A stretch of 64,000 bases of DNA from Ruegeria_C sp041537925 (GTDB lineage: Bacteria; Pseudomonadota; Alphaproteobacteria; Rhodobacterales; Rhodobacteraceae), in contig NZ_JBGOSH010000007.1 of the NCBI RefSeq assembly GCF_041537925.1, positions 62,001-126,000 of the forward strand. The letters are read 5' to 3'. Positions 33,401-40,819 of the stretch are shown piece after piece. Within the stretch, counting starts at the first letter, position 1, and the number at the start of each line of letters is the position of its first letter. Under the pieces are notes generated by a model. That model worked only from the letters and a program-made list of their open reading frames with translations, was not told the DNA's origin and searched no databases. Position numbers and translations under genes: made by a program.

Positions 33401-35346
33401 ATAAGTTGAAGCAATTGCTGACGGATGGCGGGTTAAAAGGTAAATCCGGCCCGCTGGCGTCCGGAGATATCGATCCGAAATGCCTGGGTCAAATTCTGAA
33501 ACATGGCGCAGGCCCAACCCCAGCTAATGCCAATACCCGAATGGGTAAGATGGCCGATTTGATCAATGGGCTGGAAAAGGGCGATTGCGAAACCCTCAAG
33601 GATGTGCTGGGCGAAGGCGGTCTGGGTCAGGCGCCCGAGCCTCTGGGCCATCTGATCGGTGTCGGGTGTGATGGCAATCTCGCCAAGCTGAAGGCGACGA
33701 TCGGCGCGTTCGATGACAAGCCCAAGCGCGAGGGGTTGGCGAAGATGCTGAAGAAGGGCGGGCTGGATAGCAGCGTTGTGGGCGTCGATGGCAGGCCTAA
33801 GGTCGATCCAACCTGTCTGGCGCAACTGCTCAAACACAGTGGCGGCCCGCGTCCCGACGCAGCGGTTGATCCCGAGGATACCCGTCGTGCAAAGGCGCTG
33901 GCGGTTTTGTGCGACGGTATGGGAAATATTGAGTGCGATGCGCTGAAAGAGGTGCTGGAGGACAGCGGCCTGGGCAATGACCCTGTGGTGTTGGGGCATC
34001 TTGTGGGCATTGGCTGCAAGGGAGACGGCGCCAAACTTGGGGCATTGACAACTGAACTGACCAAGGGACAAAACAAGAGCAACCTGACCGATTTGCTGCA
34101 GAAGGGTGGTCTGGGCACCCGGGACGATGCGAATAAACCCACGGGAACCAGTGCAAAATGTCTGGGCAGCCTATTCGAGCCGGGTTGTGATGGCGATCCC
34201 GCCGAATTGATCAAGCTGATGAAGGGGCTGAGCGATACAACGGCCAACCCCAACGCGCTGAGCGATCTGAAGGGTGTGATGACCACCGGCGTGCTGGGGC
34301 ACCATCCCGAGGTCCTCGGGTCGCTCTACAAGCACGGTTGTCTGGATGATTCCACCGGTCCAGTGGACGGGGCCGGAGCGAAGGACCCGCAGATCCTGAT
34401 CGACATGGTGGGCGAATTCCGGGGCGATACCGAGGCGGCCAAATTCAATGACTTGCTGACAGCGGGCGGGTTTGCCAAGCGCGGCAAGGCCAATATTGGT
34501 GGACGCGACATCCACCGTGACCGACTGGCCAGCGTCATGCGTTACGGGTTCACGCCCAAAGGCGGCACGAAGCCGGATGGAAAGAAGCTCAAAGAGCTTT
34601 ATAACGCCTTCAAGAACAATGCGGGCGATCATCTGGGTGATCTGGATTCGATGCTGGATGCGATGGAGACCGCCGAGGATTGGATTCTGGAGGAGTCGAA
34701 GGCGAAGGAGCCCAACCAGCCTGGCAAAGGGATGCAAAACGTAGTCTGCGCGCCAGGCCATGGCGGCAACGTGACCCATTTGCACAGCAAGTTCTTCACC
34801 CAGCTCGATCAGCGCGCCAATGACCCAACCGCGGGCGGTCCCGCTAACGTTCCAAGGCTCAGTCAAGACGAACTGATCCAGCATGCCGCTTCGCTCGAAC
34901 ACGATACCACGCATCCTCCGCGAACCTCGGTTACACCGACCGGCGGTGTCGCGACAGAGGTGCGTTTGGATCACATCGTCGAACGGCATACGCGCAAGCA
35001 CTGCAACTTCACTCTGAGCCCACCGAACAACAACTCGCCCGTCACGCTTTATCCCAGAGGCACCGATGTCACAAATATCGAGGGAAAAGTCAAAGGGGCG
35101 TTGGAACATTTGGCGAATCCACAGCCACTTGACGAAACCGCGTTGAACAACGGCGGTACCTATTCCTACGAAGACAATGTAAATGATGGTAACGGTGGGA
35201 CGGCGAAGATTGGTTTCAACAAGGATCCGAATTCGGGCGCCAATCCGCAGGCAGCTTGGGTTGGCCAATTTTTTCCTCGCGGCGGTACAAATGTCCTACA
35301 AATCAAGAACCTCGATATGCACGGGATGAAAGATGCACTCACGTAA
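30484..35346 (+). CDS. Giant 1,620-residue acidic coiled-coil/Cys-repeat protein with a His-rich C-terminal domain; candidate polymorphic toxin
   Basis: No signal peptide or membrane segment. Residues 1-105 are low-complexity Asn, Glu and Asp. Residues 217-580 are five tandem 73-residue charged helical units, followed by more coiled coil to about 620. From about 640 to 1,400 there are degenerate helical repeats of roughly 100 residues marked by G-C-x-G-D-x-x-K-L, K-C-L-x-x-L-L-K-H-x-x-G-P-x-P and D-G-G-L-G-Q-A-P-E-x-L-G-H. The last 180 residues lack repeats, are Gly/Asn-rich and contain H1497-I-V-E-R-H1502-T-R-K-H1506. The architecture, a long repetitive stalk ending in a unique small domain with a small acidic gene 21 bases later, is that of polymorphic toxins. 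This function is inferred from layout only. No secretion gene is nearby. Confidence 0.85.
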   Translation: MPNNNNNENENGTEENENPPSDYVDWGKALAPHYGVSLSKGGGSQQDQQSRGTDRDDNEDSEDDENFPPPKDHGADENEAGNEGDQDEDKRDPDEPEDDDPEEKEADNLREQLHRRVRAVVPEKSTSEDVVPGSDPAELISLILQAEDLLAKIATADLQTLRSYAGNDVPAVEDEVAEIKQKVASRNHEADRIRNEEAHISVPETAHDSEKRRLEEARKKVTDLLAVQPLTDEALTKADAALTAAKNVASEIETDVNRRLENHRKISEELSGIELDAGANDEDRQALTEAREKVANTLAETPLTDQVLTDAALALEEARKRAERIREAVQKRQEERQRIISEAEQLEEHADADEDEKSTLAEAREKVANTLAETPLTDQALAEAAVALEEAEVLAERNREAVQKRQEEKRRIISEAEQLKDHGDADEDEKSTLAEAREKVANTLAETPLTDQVLAEAAVALEEAEVLAERIREAVQKRQEEKRRIISEAEQLEDHGDAVEQEKTALAEARDKVANKLAETPLIQTVLDDAQSLLEQAKQKARDLSEAAQIRRDTHDQIQRDGEHVEVVGILADQLEMLKTAREELAFELSKDVTKENNEAAQSKLEELQKIATSVSDELAVLGDAKGIQDLCDAAGVTHDKYQELEDGLGNRREMLACRAVFSATELGGLCKDLGGADKLGALIKELGDAEELQKLLSELGGKDALLKLFNDTNLDDKEIKKLCADLEPKLVADMLGAGVSAKDIEKLHAAIGDKVGDFKTLAKDAGLSAKPKAMMALFTTGCEGDSNKFQALCTSFSGDEDADNLKRANLKGLVDKGGMGDAPEAFGELLATGCDGDPAKLIDLGGAFDTDEKRDGMKRMLSDGGLAGRTAPPPLADKEIDAKCLAMMLKHAAGPAPHGFADNDARRRSDALAKLFTNMDEDGCKDLRLALSDGGLGQAPEALGHAIGIGCGGDAAQLTAFAGAFKVNPGPNKLKQLLTDGGLKGKSGPLASGDIDPKCLGQILKHGAGPTPANANTRMGKMADLINGLEKGDCETLKDVLGEGGLGQAPEPLGHLIGVGCDGNLAKLKATIGAFDDKPKREGLAKMLKKGGLDSSVVGVDGRPKVDPTCLAQLLKHSGGPRPDAAVDPEDTRRAKALAVLCDGMGNIECDALKEVLEDSGLGNDPVVLGHLVGIGCKGDGAKLGALTTELTKGQNKSNLTDLLQKGGLGTRDDANKPTGTSAKCLGSLFEPGCDGDPAELIKLMKGLSDTTANPNALSDLKGVMTTGVLGHHPEVLGSLYKHGCLDDSTGPVDGAGAKDPQILIDMVGEFRGDTEAAKFNDLLTAGGFAKRGKANIGGRDIHRDRLASVMRYGFTPKGGTKPDGKKLKELYNAFKNNAGDHLGDLDSMLDAMETAEDWILEESKAKEPNQPGKGMQNVVCAPGHGGNVTHLHSKFFTQLDQRANDPTAGGPANVPRLSQDELIQHAASLEHDTTHPPRTSVTPTGGVATEVRLDHIVERHTRKHCNFTLSPPNNNSPVTLYPRGTDVTNIEGKVKGALEHLANPQPLDETALNNGGTYSYEDNVNDGNGGTAKIGFNKDPNSGANPQAAWVGQFFPRGGTNVLQIKNLDMHGMKDALT
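31132..32223 (+). repeat. Five tandem 219-base (73-codon) repeats inside the giant gene
   Basis: Unit starts can be placed at 31132, 31351, 31570, 31789 and 32008, all exactly 219 bases apart. Units two to four are nearly identical at the DNA level, for example GCGCGGGAGAAGGTTGCGAA at 31351, 31570 and 31789. The first and last are diverged. The encoded unit is a charged helical hairpin (A-R-E-K-V-A-N-T-L-A-E-T-P-L-T-D-Q and a run of E, A, R and Q). Confidence 0.95.
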
Positions 35347-35367
35347 AACAACAGAAGGGACCGATCT

Positions 35368-35844
35368 ATGATGGACCAACCCGTTTCGGTGACGTTGTTC
35401 ATTTTTGTCCCACCTGATGAGATAGTGCCCGAGGCCGAACTGGCTGGGTTCGAACGATCCCGGCTTGATGTCAGTTACCAGCAGGAGGGCAGCCTGCAGA
35501 TTTCAACGCGTGAGGTCATGGTGGACATCAGTGATGCCTTGCAATGGATGGTGCCGGCCCTGTGCTTCGACGGGATCGTCGCGCTGCGAAAATCGGGCGA
35601 ATACACCTTGGATCTCTTCGCCTCTGACGAGAAGATCGCAATGCAGCGAAATGGAGATGAGATCGAATTGAAAGGTGAATATATCGAGCCGAAGGTCTTT
35701 CCGGCTGGCGCGTTCGAAGCGGCGATGATCGAGGCAGGGAGGCGCTACTTGGCGCTCTCGGTGCGGCTGTGGCCTGACCGATCCGAGTCAGAAGTCCAGA
35801 ACCTTAACGAGCGCGCTTCGGCTGCGGGAGCGACCGTACCTTGA
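35368..35844 (+). CDS. Small acidic protein behind the giant gene; candidate immunity protein
   Basis: A 158-residue soluble acidic protein with a good ribosome site (AGAAGGGA) before tandem ATG codons. It reads as alternating strands and helices (PVSVTLFIFVPPDEIVPEAE, LQWMVPALCFDGIVALRKSG, EYTLDLFASDEKIAMQRNGD), with no motif that I recognise. Its position 21 bases after the giant gene, its size and acidity fit an immunity protein that binds the giant's C-terminal domain. Equally it could be a chaperone or an unrelated small protein. An IS5 remnant begins 30 bases downstream. Confidence 0.8.
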   Translation: MMDQPVSVTLFIFVPPDEIVPEAELAGFERSRLDVSYQQEGSLQISTREVMVDISDALQWMVPALCFDGIVALRKSGEYTLDLFASDEKIAMQRNGDEIELKGEYIEPKVFPAGAFEAAMIEAGRRYLALSVRLWPDRSESEVQNLNERASAAGATVP

Positions 35845-35874
35845 GGGGACGTTGTTGCATGTGTGGATAGGGCT

Positions 35875-36006
35875 TGTTGCACGGATGATCTGGAGCTCGG
35901 AACGCGCCCTACCCGAGACGGAATTCAGGCGGTGCGTTCGAAACTTGGGCGACCAAGGCCGGTCATCCGGTTGAGAACTCGGACGCCGATCCCGGCTTCT
36001 GTTTTC
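35875..36006 (-). pseudogene. 3' remnant of the group A IS5 element (inverted relative to the copy at 13.8 kb)
   Basis: The terminus TGTTGCACGGATGATCTGG (35875 onward) and the last 26 transposase codons (GVRVLNRMTGLGRPSFERTA, stop at 35925) match the element at 13829-14917. The remainder is missing. It marks the right border of the giant-protein locus. Confidence 0.9.
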
Positions 36007-36074
36007 GGCTTTGATGGCTCCATCCCCAAAACCTATCAGATGAGAAAACAGGGGATGTCCATTCCATCAAAGCC
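36007..36074. repeat. Inverted repeat (long hairpin) beside the IS5 remnant
   Basis: GGCTTTGATGG (36007-36017) pairs perfectly with CCATCAAAGCC (36064-36074), and inside it ATCCCC (36022-36027) pairs with GGGGAT (36051-36056) around a 23-base loop. It lies exactly where the similarity to the IS5 element stops. It could be a terminator-like stem, a folded mobile-element end, or a small inversion scar. Confidence 0.7.
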
Positions 36075-36463
36075 GTTGTCGGATCTCTTTGATAGTGAGA
36101 CAGGGGTTTCAACAAAATCAATCACTTAGAGATTTGAGTTTCTGGGACTCTAAAATTCATGAATTTCTAGCTGAACACTTAGGCTCCAGACTCATTGATT
36201 TAAGCTCAAACGAAACCGGGCTGCGAGCCAAGAGTGTTCATGCTCCTTGACCTCACTTCTGCGGTCGCATCAGTCCGCTACCAACCAAAAGGAGACCCAA
36301 ACACACACTTATCTTTAGGCTGAGCGGAGAATCTGGGCGTTAGTTACGAACCAATCCATGGTCAACATTAAATCGAGAACCATGGCCCTCAGGCCATTGT
36401 CCTGAGATATCGACTCGAGCAGCCGGGATTGTTAAACTGCGACTTCCAATCAGGAGGTTGCCA
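36075..36463. other. AT-rich intergenic region upstream of the DUF4062-like gene
   Basis: About 390 bases in which I see no convincing gene or RNA. Composition shifts to the AT-rich bias of the following gene, so the transferred segment probably begins here. A strong AGGAGG at 36452-36457 belongs to the next gene. Confidence 0.5.
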
Positions 36464-38476
36464 TTGAGTTTCAAGGCAGAAATCGTTCGCGTCTTTCTTG
36501 CTTCTCCTAGCGACGTCGATGCAGAGCGCGAAGTTTTTCTGCGAGAGCTAAGTTCTTTCAACTCAAATGTAGCGCTGAAGCGTGCGGTGTACTTTTGGCC
36601 GATCTACTGGGAAGAGATAGCGCCGGGCGGCAACCAACGGCCACAGGCACGAATAATTCAAAGCTTGGAAAAATGTGACTTCTTAGTTTTGTTGATGTGG
36701 AAACGTTGGGGAAGCCCTACAGGACACGATGAGCACACATCGGGATCCGAAGAGGAGTATAAGCGAGCACGGGAGATTATCAATGACCCGAATATGCCAA
36801 TGCGAGACATCGCTGTGCTGTTTAAGGATATCGACCAAGAACTTCTAGCTGACCCAGGTAAACAATTGGGTCGAGTCATTGAGTTCAGAAAAAAATTTCA
36901 AGATGAGCGACTTGGTATAAGTCAACCATTTGATGATTTGGCGGCATTCAAGTCTAGGCTGCAGAGCTTGTTTAATCAGTGGCTGAATGACATCAAAGAT
37001 GGTGTCATACAAGATCGGCAAGAATGGCAATTCAGCCCATTTGCTAGCAAGCACATCAACCATCTACCATTTCCGGGAGAATCTGGGCCAGAAGTATATG
37101 AATCTGCGGAATTTATTAGCCGAATAGAAGAAGCGGACAAGAGAGCCGATGATAGCGACATAGAAGGCGCAAGGAGAATTTATGCAGAATTACTTGCGAT
37201 CTATCCAAACTCTTTTCTCGTATTGAGTGATTGCGCGAAATTTTTATATAGAATCGGAGAGTACAGCAACGCTGCGAAGAATTATCATTTAATATTAGAA
37301 AGATGCGGCGACACAGAAGTTGGTTGGAAAGCGCGCGCAAATGCCAATTTGTCTACGATTGAGGTGGCGCGTGGAAATTTTCGCACGGCAGAAGAGTTAA
37401 TCACCCATTCTCTTGTTGGAAACGAAGAGCTCGGACACGAGCTTGGCAAAGCCGACAGCTTACGCTGCTACGGACGTATCTGTCGCTTAAACGGTGATTT
37501 TGTCCAAGCAGAGCAGCGGCTATACGAGGCGCTGAGCATTTTCGACGAGCGCAATTATGATTCTGGCAAAGCTGATGCGCTCAACGAACTCGCGCTAACA
37601 CTTCAATCAAAAGGCAAATTCGTTGAAGCAGAAGCAAAAGCCCGCATCTCTTATGATATCAACGTGAGAAAGGAGCGAATATCGTGCTCCGCTGACAACT
37701 TGAACCTTTTGGCTCGCAATCAAATGGTTTGGGGTAGGTTAGACGTGGCGAAACAACTGGCGGAAGAAGCCAAAGAAATAAATGTCCGACTAAACCGTAA
37801 ACACGGCGTGGTACGTGACTTATTGATTCTGGGGGATATTTGCCTAGCCAGATTTGATTTCGATGGTTCGAAACACTTCCTAAGAAACGCTAAACCGCAT
37901 GCCGACTATATTGCGGATCATGAGTTACGGCCACGCGTCTTTCTCTCGCTTGCGACAGTTGCATCCTTAGAACCCGCAGTTGCATCTTTGGAATCTGATG
38001 ATGAAGGACGCAGTTTTGACAACTACATGAAGACAGTCGAAAAATTGATCGGCGACTATCCATCCGCTGAAGTTTCTGCCCTAATAAATTTGGTTAAAGC
38101 TCAAAAGGCGCTAAAAGAATGGACCGTTGATTCTCGCGAGGAATGTCGTGAGTTCGTCTTGAAGTCGAGGATATTCTGGGAAGACATAGATAACGAGTAT
38201 CTATTGGCGAGGTGTTGTGAAATCGAGGCTCGCCTGTCGATTGACGGAGGCGACAGCAAACCCGTGATTGCCAATTTCGAGAAAGCAATTAGTCACTGTA
38301 AGAATGTTGGCGCTGAACTTGATGCAACGTTCATGCGCCATTCATTGAGTATTTGGAGGAGCAAGCTTCAAGGCCTACCGCTCGACATAGACGAGCTTTC
38401 TCATTTGGAAAGCAAGATCGGAGATATGGCTGGCGCCAGTGCAGCGGCGCGCGTGCGTACATATCTGACTGACTAG
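36464..38476 (+). CDS. DUF4062-like N-terminal domain fused to TPR repeats; candidate defence or signalling protein
   Basis: A 670-residue cytoplasmic protein. I choose the TTG at 36464, six bases after AGGAGG; another in-frame TTG touches that site. Residues 1-130 carry the DUF4062 pattern (VRVFLASPSDVDAEREVFL, WEEIAPGGNQRPQARIIQSL, CDFLVLLMWKRWGSPTG), a Rossmann-like, TIR-related-looking fold often found at the front of NTPase or repeat proteins. Residues 215-660 are helical TPR-type pairs (A-x-x-x-Y-A-E-L-L-A-I-Y-P-N, A-D-A-L-N-E-L-A-L-T-L-Q). No NTPase motif is seen. Codon use is much more AT-rich than its neighbours, indicating recent transfer. It is flanked by IS debris, as in defence islands. 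The function is inferred only. Confidence 0.8.
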   Translation: MSFKAEIVRVFLASPSDVDAEREVFLRELSSFNSNVALKRAVYFWPIYWEEIAPGGNQRPQARIIQSLEKCDFLVLLMWKRWGSPTGHDEHTSGSEEEYKRAREIINDPNMPMRDIAVLFKDIDQELLADPGKQLGRVIEFRKKFQDERLGISQPFDDLAAFKSRLQSLFNQWLNDIKDGVIQDRQEWQFSPFASKHINHLPFPGESGPEVYESAEFISRIEEADKRADDSDIEGARRIYAELLAIYPNSFLVLSDCAKFLYRIGEYSNAAKNYHLILERCGDTEVGWKARANANLSTIEVARGNFRTAEELITHSLVGNEELGHELGKADSLRCYGRICRLNGDFVQAEQRLYEALSIFDERNYDSGKADALNELALTLQSKGKFVEAEAKARISYDINVRKERISCSADNLNLLARNQMVWGRLDVAKQLAEEAKEINVRLNRKHGVVRDLLILGDICLARFDFDGSKHFLRNAKPHADYIADHELRPRVFLSLATVASLEPAVASLESDDEGRSFDNYMKTVEKLIGDYPSAEVSALINLVKAQKALKEWTVDSREECREFVLKSRIFWEDIDNEYLLARCCEIEARLSIDGGDSKPVIANFEKAISHCKNVGAELDATFMRHSLSIWRSKLQGLPLDIDELSHLESKIGDMAGASAAARVRTYLTD

Positions 38477-38489
38477 GGAACAAACGACC

Positions 38490-38680
38490 TTGATGCAGGG
38501 ATCGGTCGCTCAGAGTGTTCCAACGTATTCTGTGACGTGAGCGACGGTCGATGCCATACAAATTCAATGATGCTCGTCGCGACAAGTTTCTCAAAGCAAA
38601 GTACCGGGTCACGAACTGCTCGGAATGCAACGAAAGCCTCCGGCAGCGGGGCGATGTGACGATCTGGGTTTCTGATGGCT
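38490..38680 (+). pseudogene. 5' remnant of an IS5-family element (group B)
   Basis: The terminus TTGATGCAGGGATCGGTCGC (38490 onward) and the first 42 codons of the transposase (from ATG 38551: MPYKFNDARRDKFLKAKYRV, then ECNESLRQRGDVTIWVSD) stop where the next, oppositely oriented IS5 copy begins. That copy probably inserted here or recombined with it. Confidence 0.9.
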
Positions 38681-38681
38681 G

Positions 38682-39750
38682 TGTTGCATGGATCAGGACT
38701 GAGGCGGATTTGCCCCTTACCCCCTCACTTCAGACGACGCGCTCATACGCCGCACGACCGAGAGCTGTCATGCGGTTGAGCGTTTTTGACGCAATTTTCG
38801 CTTCAGCGATCTGACTGTCGAAATCACGCGCTTGCAGGCGATCGCCGATAGCTTGTTTCCATCTGCCGATCTGGGCTTCGACCCGTGATCGCTCGTTGTA
38901 TCCCGTCTTCGTTTGCCAGTTCATTCTGCCATTTTGAGCGATGACATCGATGTGGTGGTTGCGTTGTGCGTTCTTGCCGTGAACCGCGTTTTTCGGCGGA
39001 GGAATAATGATCTCAACCTCGTGTCCAAACTTCTCAATCAGGCAGTCAACCACCCCTTGGCCGTCATACGCACCATCCGCCAGAAACCGGCTCACATCGT
39101 CATCAATGTCAGTGAGCAAAGCTGACAGTGCCGTTTCATCGCCCACATGTTCAGAGGTCAACTCCGTCGCGGCGATTTTGCCCGTTACCGGATCGAGGGC
39201 GATGTGGAGCTTGCGCCATGTTTTGCGGGCCTTTTTGGCACCGTGCTTCTCTTCATGCCAGCCGTTGTCGCCACGCACTTTCAGACCCGTGCTGTCCACA
39301 ATGAGGGTGATCGGCTTACTTGCAGCTCGCCGGTTTTGGGCGATCCTCAGCCCCTTGCCGCGTCGCGACAAGGTCGAGAAATCCGGTACCACGAGGTCCA
39401 TGCCCATCAGCCTGGCAATAGACCGCATGAAACCCTGAGTTTGCCTGAACGGAAGTCGAAACACGACCCGCAGCGTGAGGCAAATCTCGATTGCCAGATC
39501 GGAATAACGTGCCTGCCCGCCGCGCGTCTTGCGACGTGGCGAAGCCCAATTCTTCACCACATCGTCAGAAACCCAGATCGTCAAGTCACCTCGACGCCGG
39601 AGACTTTCGTTGTATTCCGAGCAGTTCGTGACCCGGTATTTTGCTTTGGGGAACTTGTCGCGACCGGCATCATTGAATTTGTATGGCATCTACCGTCGCT
39701 CTCGTCAGAGAAAACGCTGGAAGTACCTCGGCAGATCGATCCATGCAACA
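38682..39750. mobile_element. Complete IS5-family element, group B copy 1
   Basis: A 1.07-kb element with terminal repeats TGTTGCATGGATC (38682-38694) and GATCCATGCAACA (39738-39750), 13 bases and perfect. It is immediately followed by a truncated second copy in the same orientation. Confidence 0.85.
38730..39689 (-). CDS. IS5-family transposase (group B copy 1)
   Basis: An intact 319-residue transposase. DDE regions are LIVDSTGLKVRGDNGWHEEK, FLADGAYDGQGVVDCLIEKF and YNERSRVEAQIGRWKQAIGD. It is nearly identical in plan to the copies at 48.97 and 54.17 kb, so it could supply transposase to the broken copies. Confidence 0.92.
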   Translation of the reverse strand: MPYKFNDAGRDKFPKAKYRVTNCSEYNESLRRRGDLTIWVSDDVVKNWASPRRKTRGGQARYSDLAIEICLTLRVVFRLPFRQTQGFMRSIARLMGMDLVVPDFSTLSRRGKGLRIAQNRRAASKPITLIVDSTGLKVRGDNGWHEEKHGAKKARKTWRKLHIALDPVTGKIAATELTSEHVGDETALSALLTDIDDDVSRFLADGAYDGQGVVDCLIEKFGHEVEIIIPPPKNAVHGKNAQRNHHIDVIAQNGRMNWQTKTGYNERSRVEAQIGRWKQAIGDRLQARDFDSQIAEAKIASKTLNRMTALGRAAYERVV

Positions 39751-40723
39751 CGCCCCCTTTGATGCAATCTTCGCTTCGGCTATTTGACGGTCGAAATCAC
39801 GTGCTTGCAGGCAATCACCGATAACTCGTTTCCATCTACCGATCTGGGCTTCAACTTGTGATCGTTGGTTGTATCCCGTCTCCGTTTGCCAGTTCATTCG
39901 GCCGTGTACAGCGATGGTAGCGATGTGTCGATTGCGCCGTGCATTCTCGCCGCGAACCGCGGTCTTCGGTGGAGGGATAAGGATCTCTATCCCAGACCCG
40001 AACCTGTCCTCCAGGCAGTCAACCATACCTTGGCCGTCATAGGCGCCATCTGCCAGAAACCGGCTCACATCGGCATCCATTTCAGCAATCAAGTCTGGCA
40101 GCGCTGCTTCATCGCCCACATGTTCCGTGGTCAGCTTGCGAGGCAACAATATCGCCAGTTTCCCGGTCGAGCCCGATGTGGAGCTTGCGCCATGTTTTGC
40201 GGGCTTTCCTGGTGCCGTGCTTTTCTTCATGCCAGCCGTCGCCGCCATGCACTTTCAGACCCGAGCTGTCCACAACGAGCGTGATTGGCTTACTTGCAGC
40301 TCGCCAGTGTGGGGTGATCCTCAGCCCTTTACCGCGACGCGACAAGGTCGAGAAGTCCGGCGCCACAACGTCAATGCCCATCAGCCTGGCAATCGACCGC
40401 ATGAAGCCTTGTGTTTGCCTTAAGGCAAGCCGAAACACGGCCCGTAGAGTGAGACAGATCTCGATCGCCATATTGGAGTAATGGGACTGACCACCGCGTG
40501 TCTTGCGGCGCGGCGATCTCCAGCTCTTCACCACATCATCAGAGATCCAGATCGTCACATCACCTCGACGCCGGAGACTTTCATTGTATTCCGAGCAGTT
40601 CGTGACCCGGTACTTAGCTTTGGGAAACTTGTCGCGACGGGCATCATTGAATTTGTGGGGCATCGACCGTCGCTCGCGTCAGAGTGAACGCCGGAGATAC
40701 TGCGGCTCTGCGATCCATGCAAC
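39751..40723 (-). pseudogene. Truncated and frameshifted IS5-family element, group B copy 2
   Basis: Reading leftwards, the transposase starts normally at 40663 (MPHKFNDARRDKFPKAKYRV) but shifts frame near 40137, where one extra base (CTTGCGAGG against CTTCGAGG in the copy at 49.4 kb) is present. It continues in another frame to about 39755 and loses its last residues at the junction with copy 1. The outer terminus is GATCCATGCAAC (40712-40723). It is inactive by itself. Confidence 0.9.
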
Positions 40724-40732
40724 CAGGTCCAA

Positions 40733-40767
40733 GAATGCGTATTCACAAAAGTCTTGAATACGCATTC
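40733..40767. promoter_or_regulatory. Paired LacI-type operators upstream of the second ABC importer
   Basis: GAATGCGTATTC (40733-40744) and its exact inverted copy GAATACGCATTC (40756-40767) are 11 bases apart. Each is itself nearly palindromic around a central CG, the usual form of LacI/GalR-family sites. They lie 53 bases before the binding-protein start and are probably bound by the LacI-type protein encoded at 45.1 kb. The left site is only 10 bases from the IS5 end. Confidence 0.7.
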
Positions 40768-40819
40768 ACAGCACGGGTAACCTAGGGTCAGCAGATACGA
40801 ATCGTCGGGGAGGTTGGAA

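Noticed and set aside
34171..35268. A 365-codon open frame on the minus strand under the end of the giant gene
   Set aside because: Arg/Gly-rich antisense of a well-supported plus-strand gene with its own repeats; no recognisable domain.
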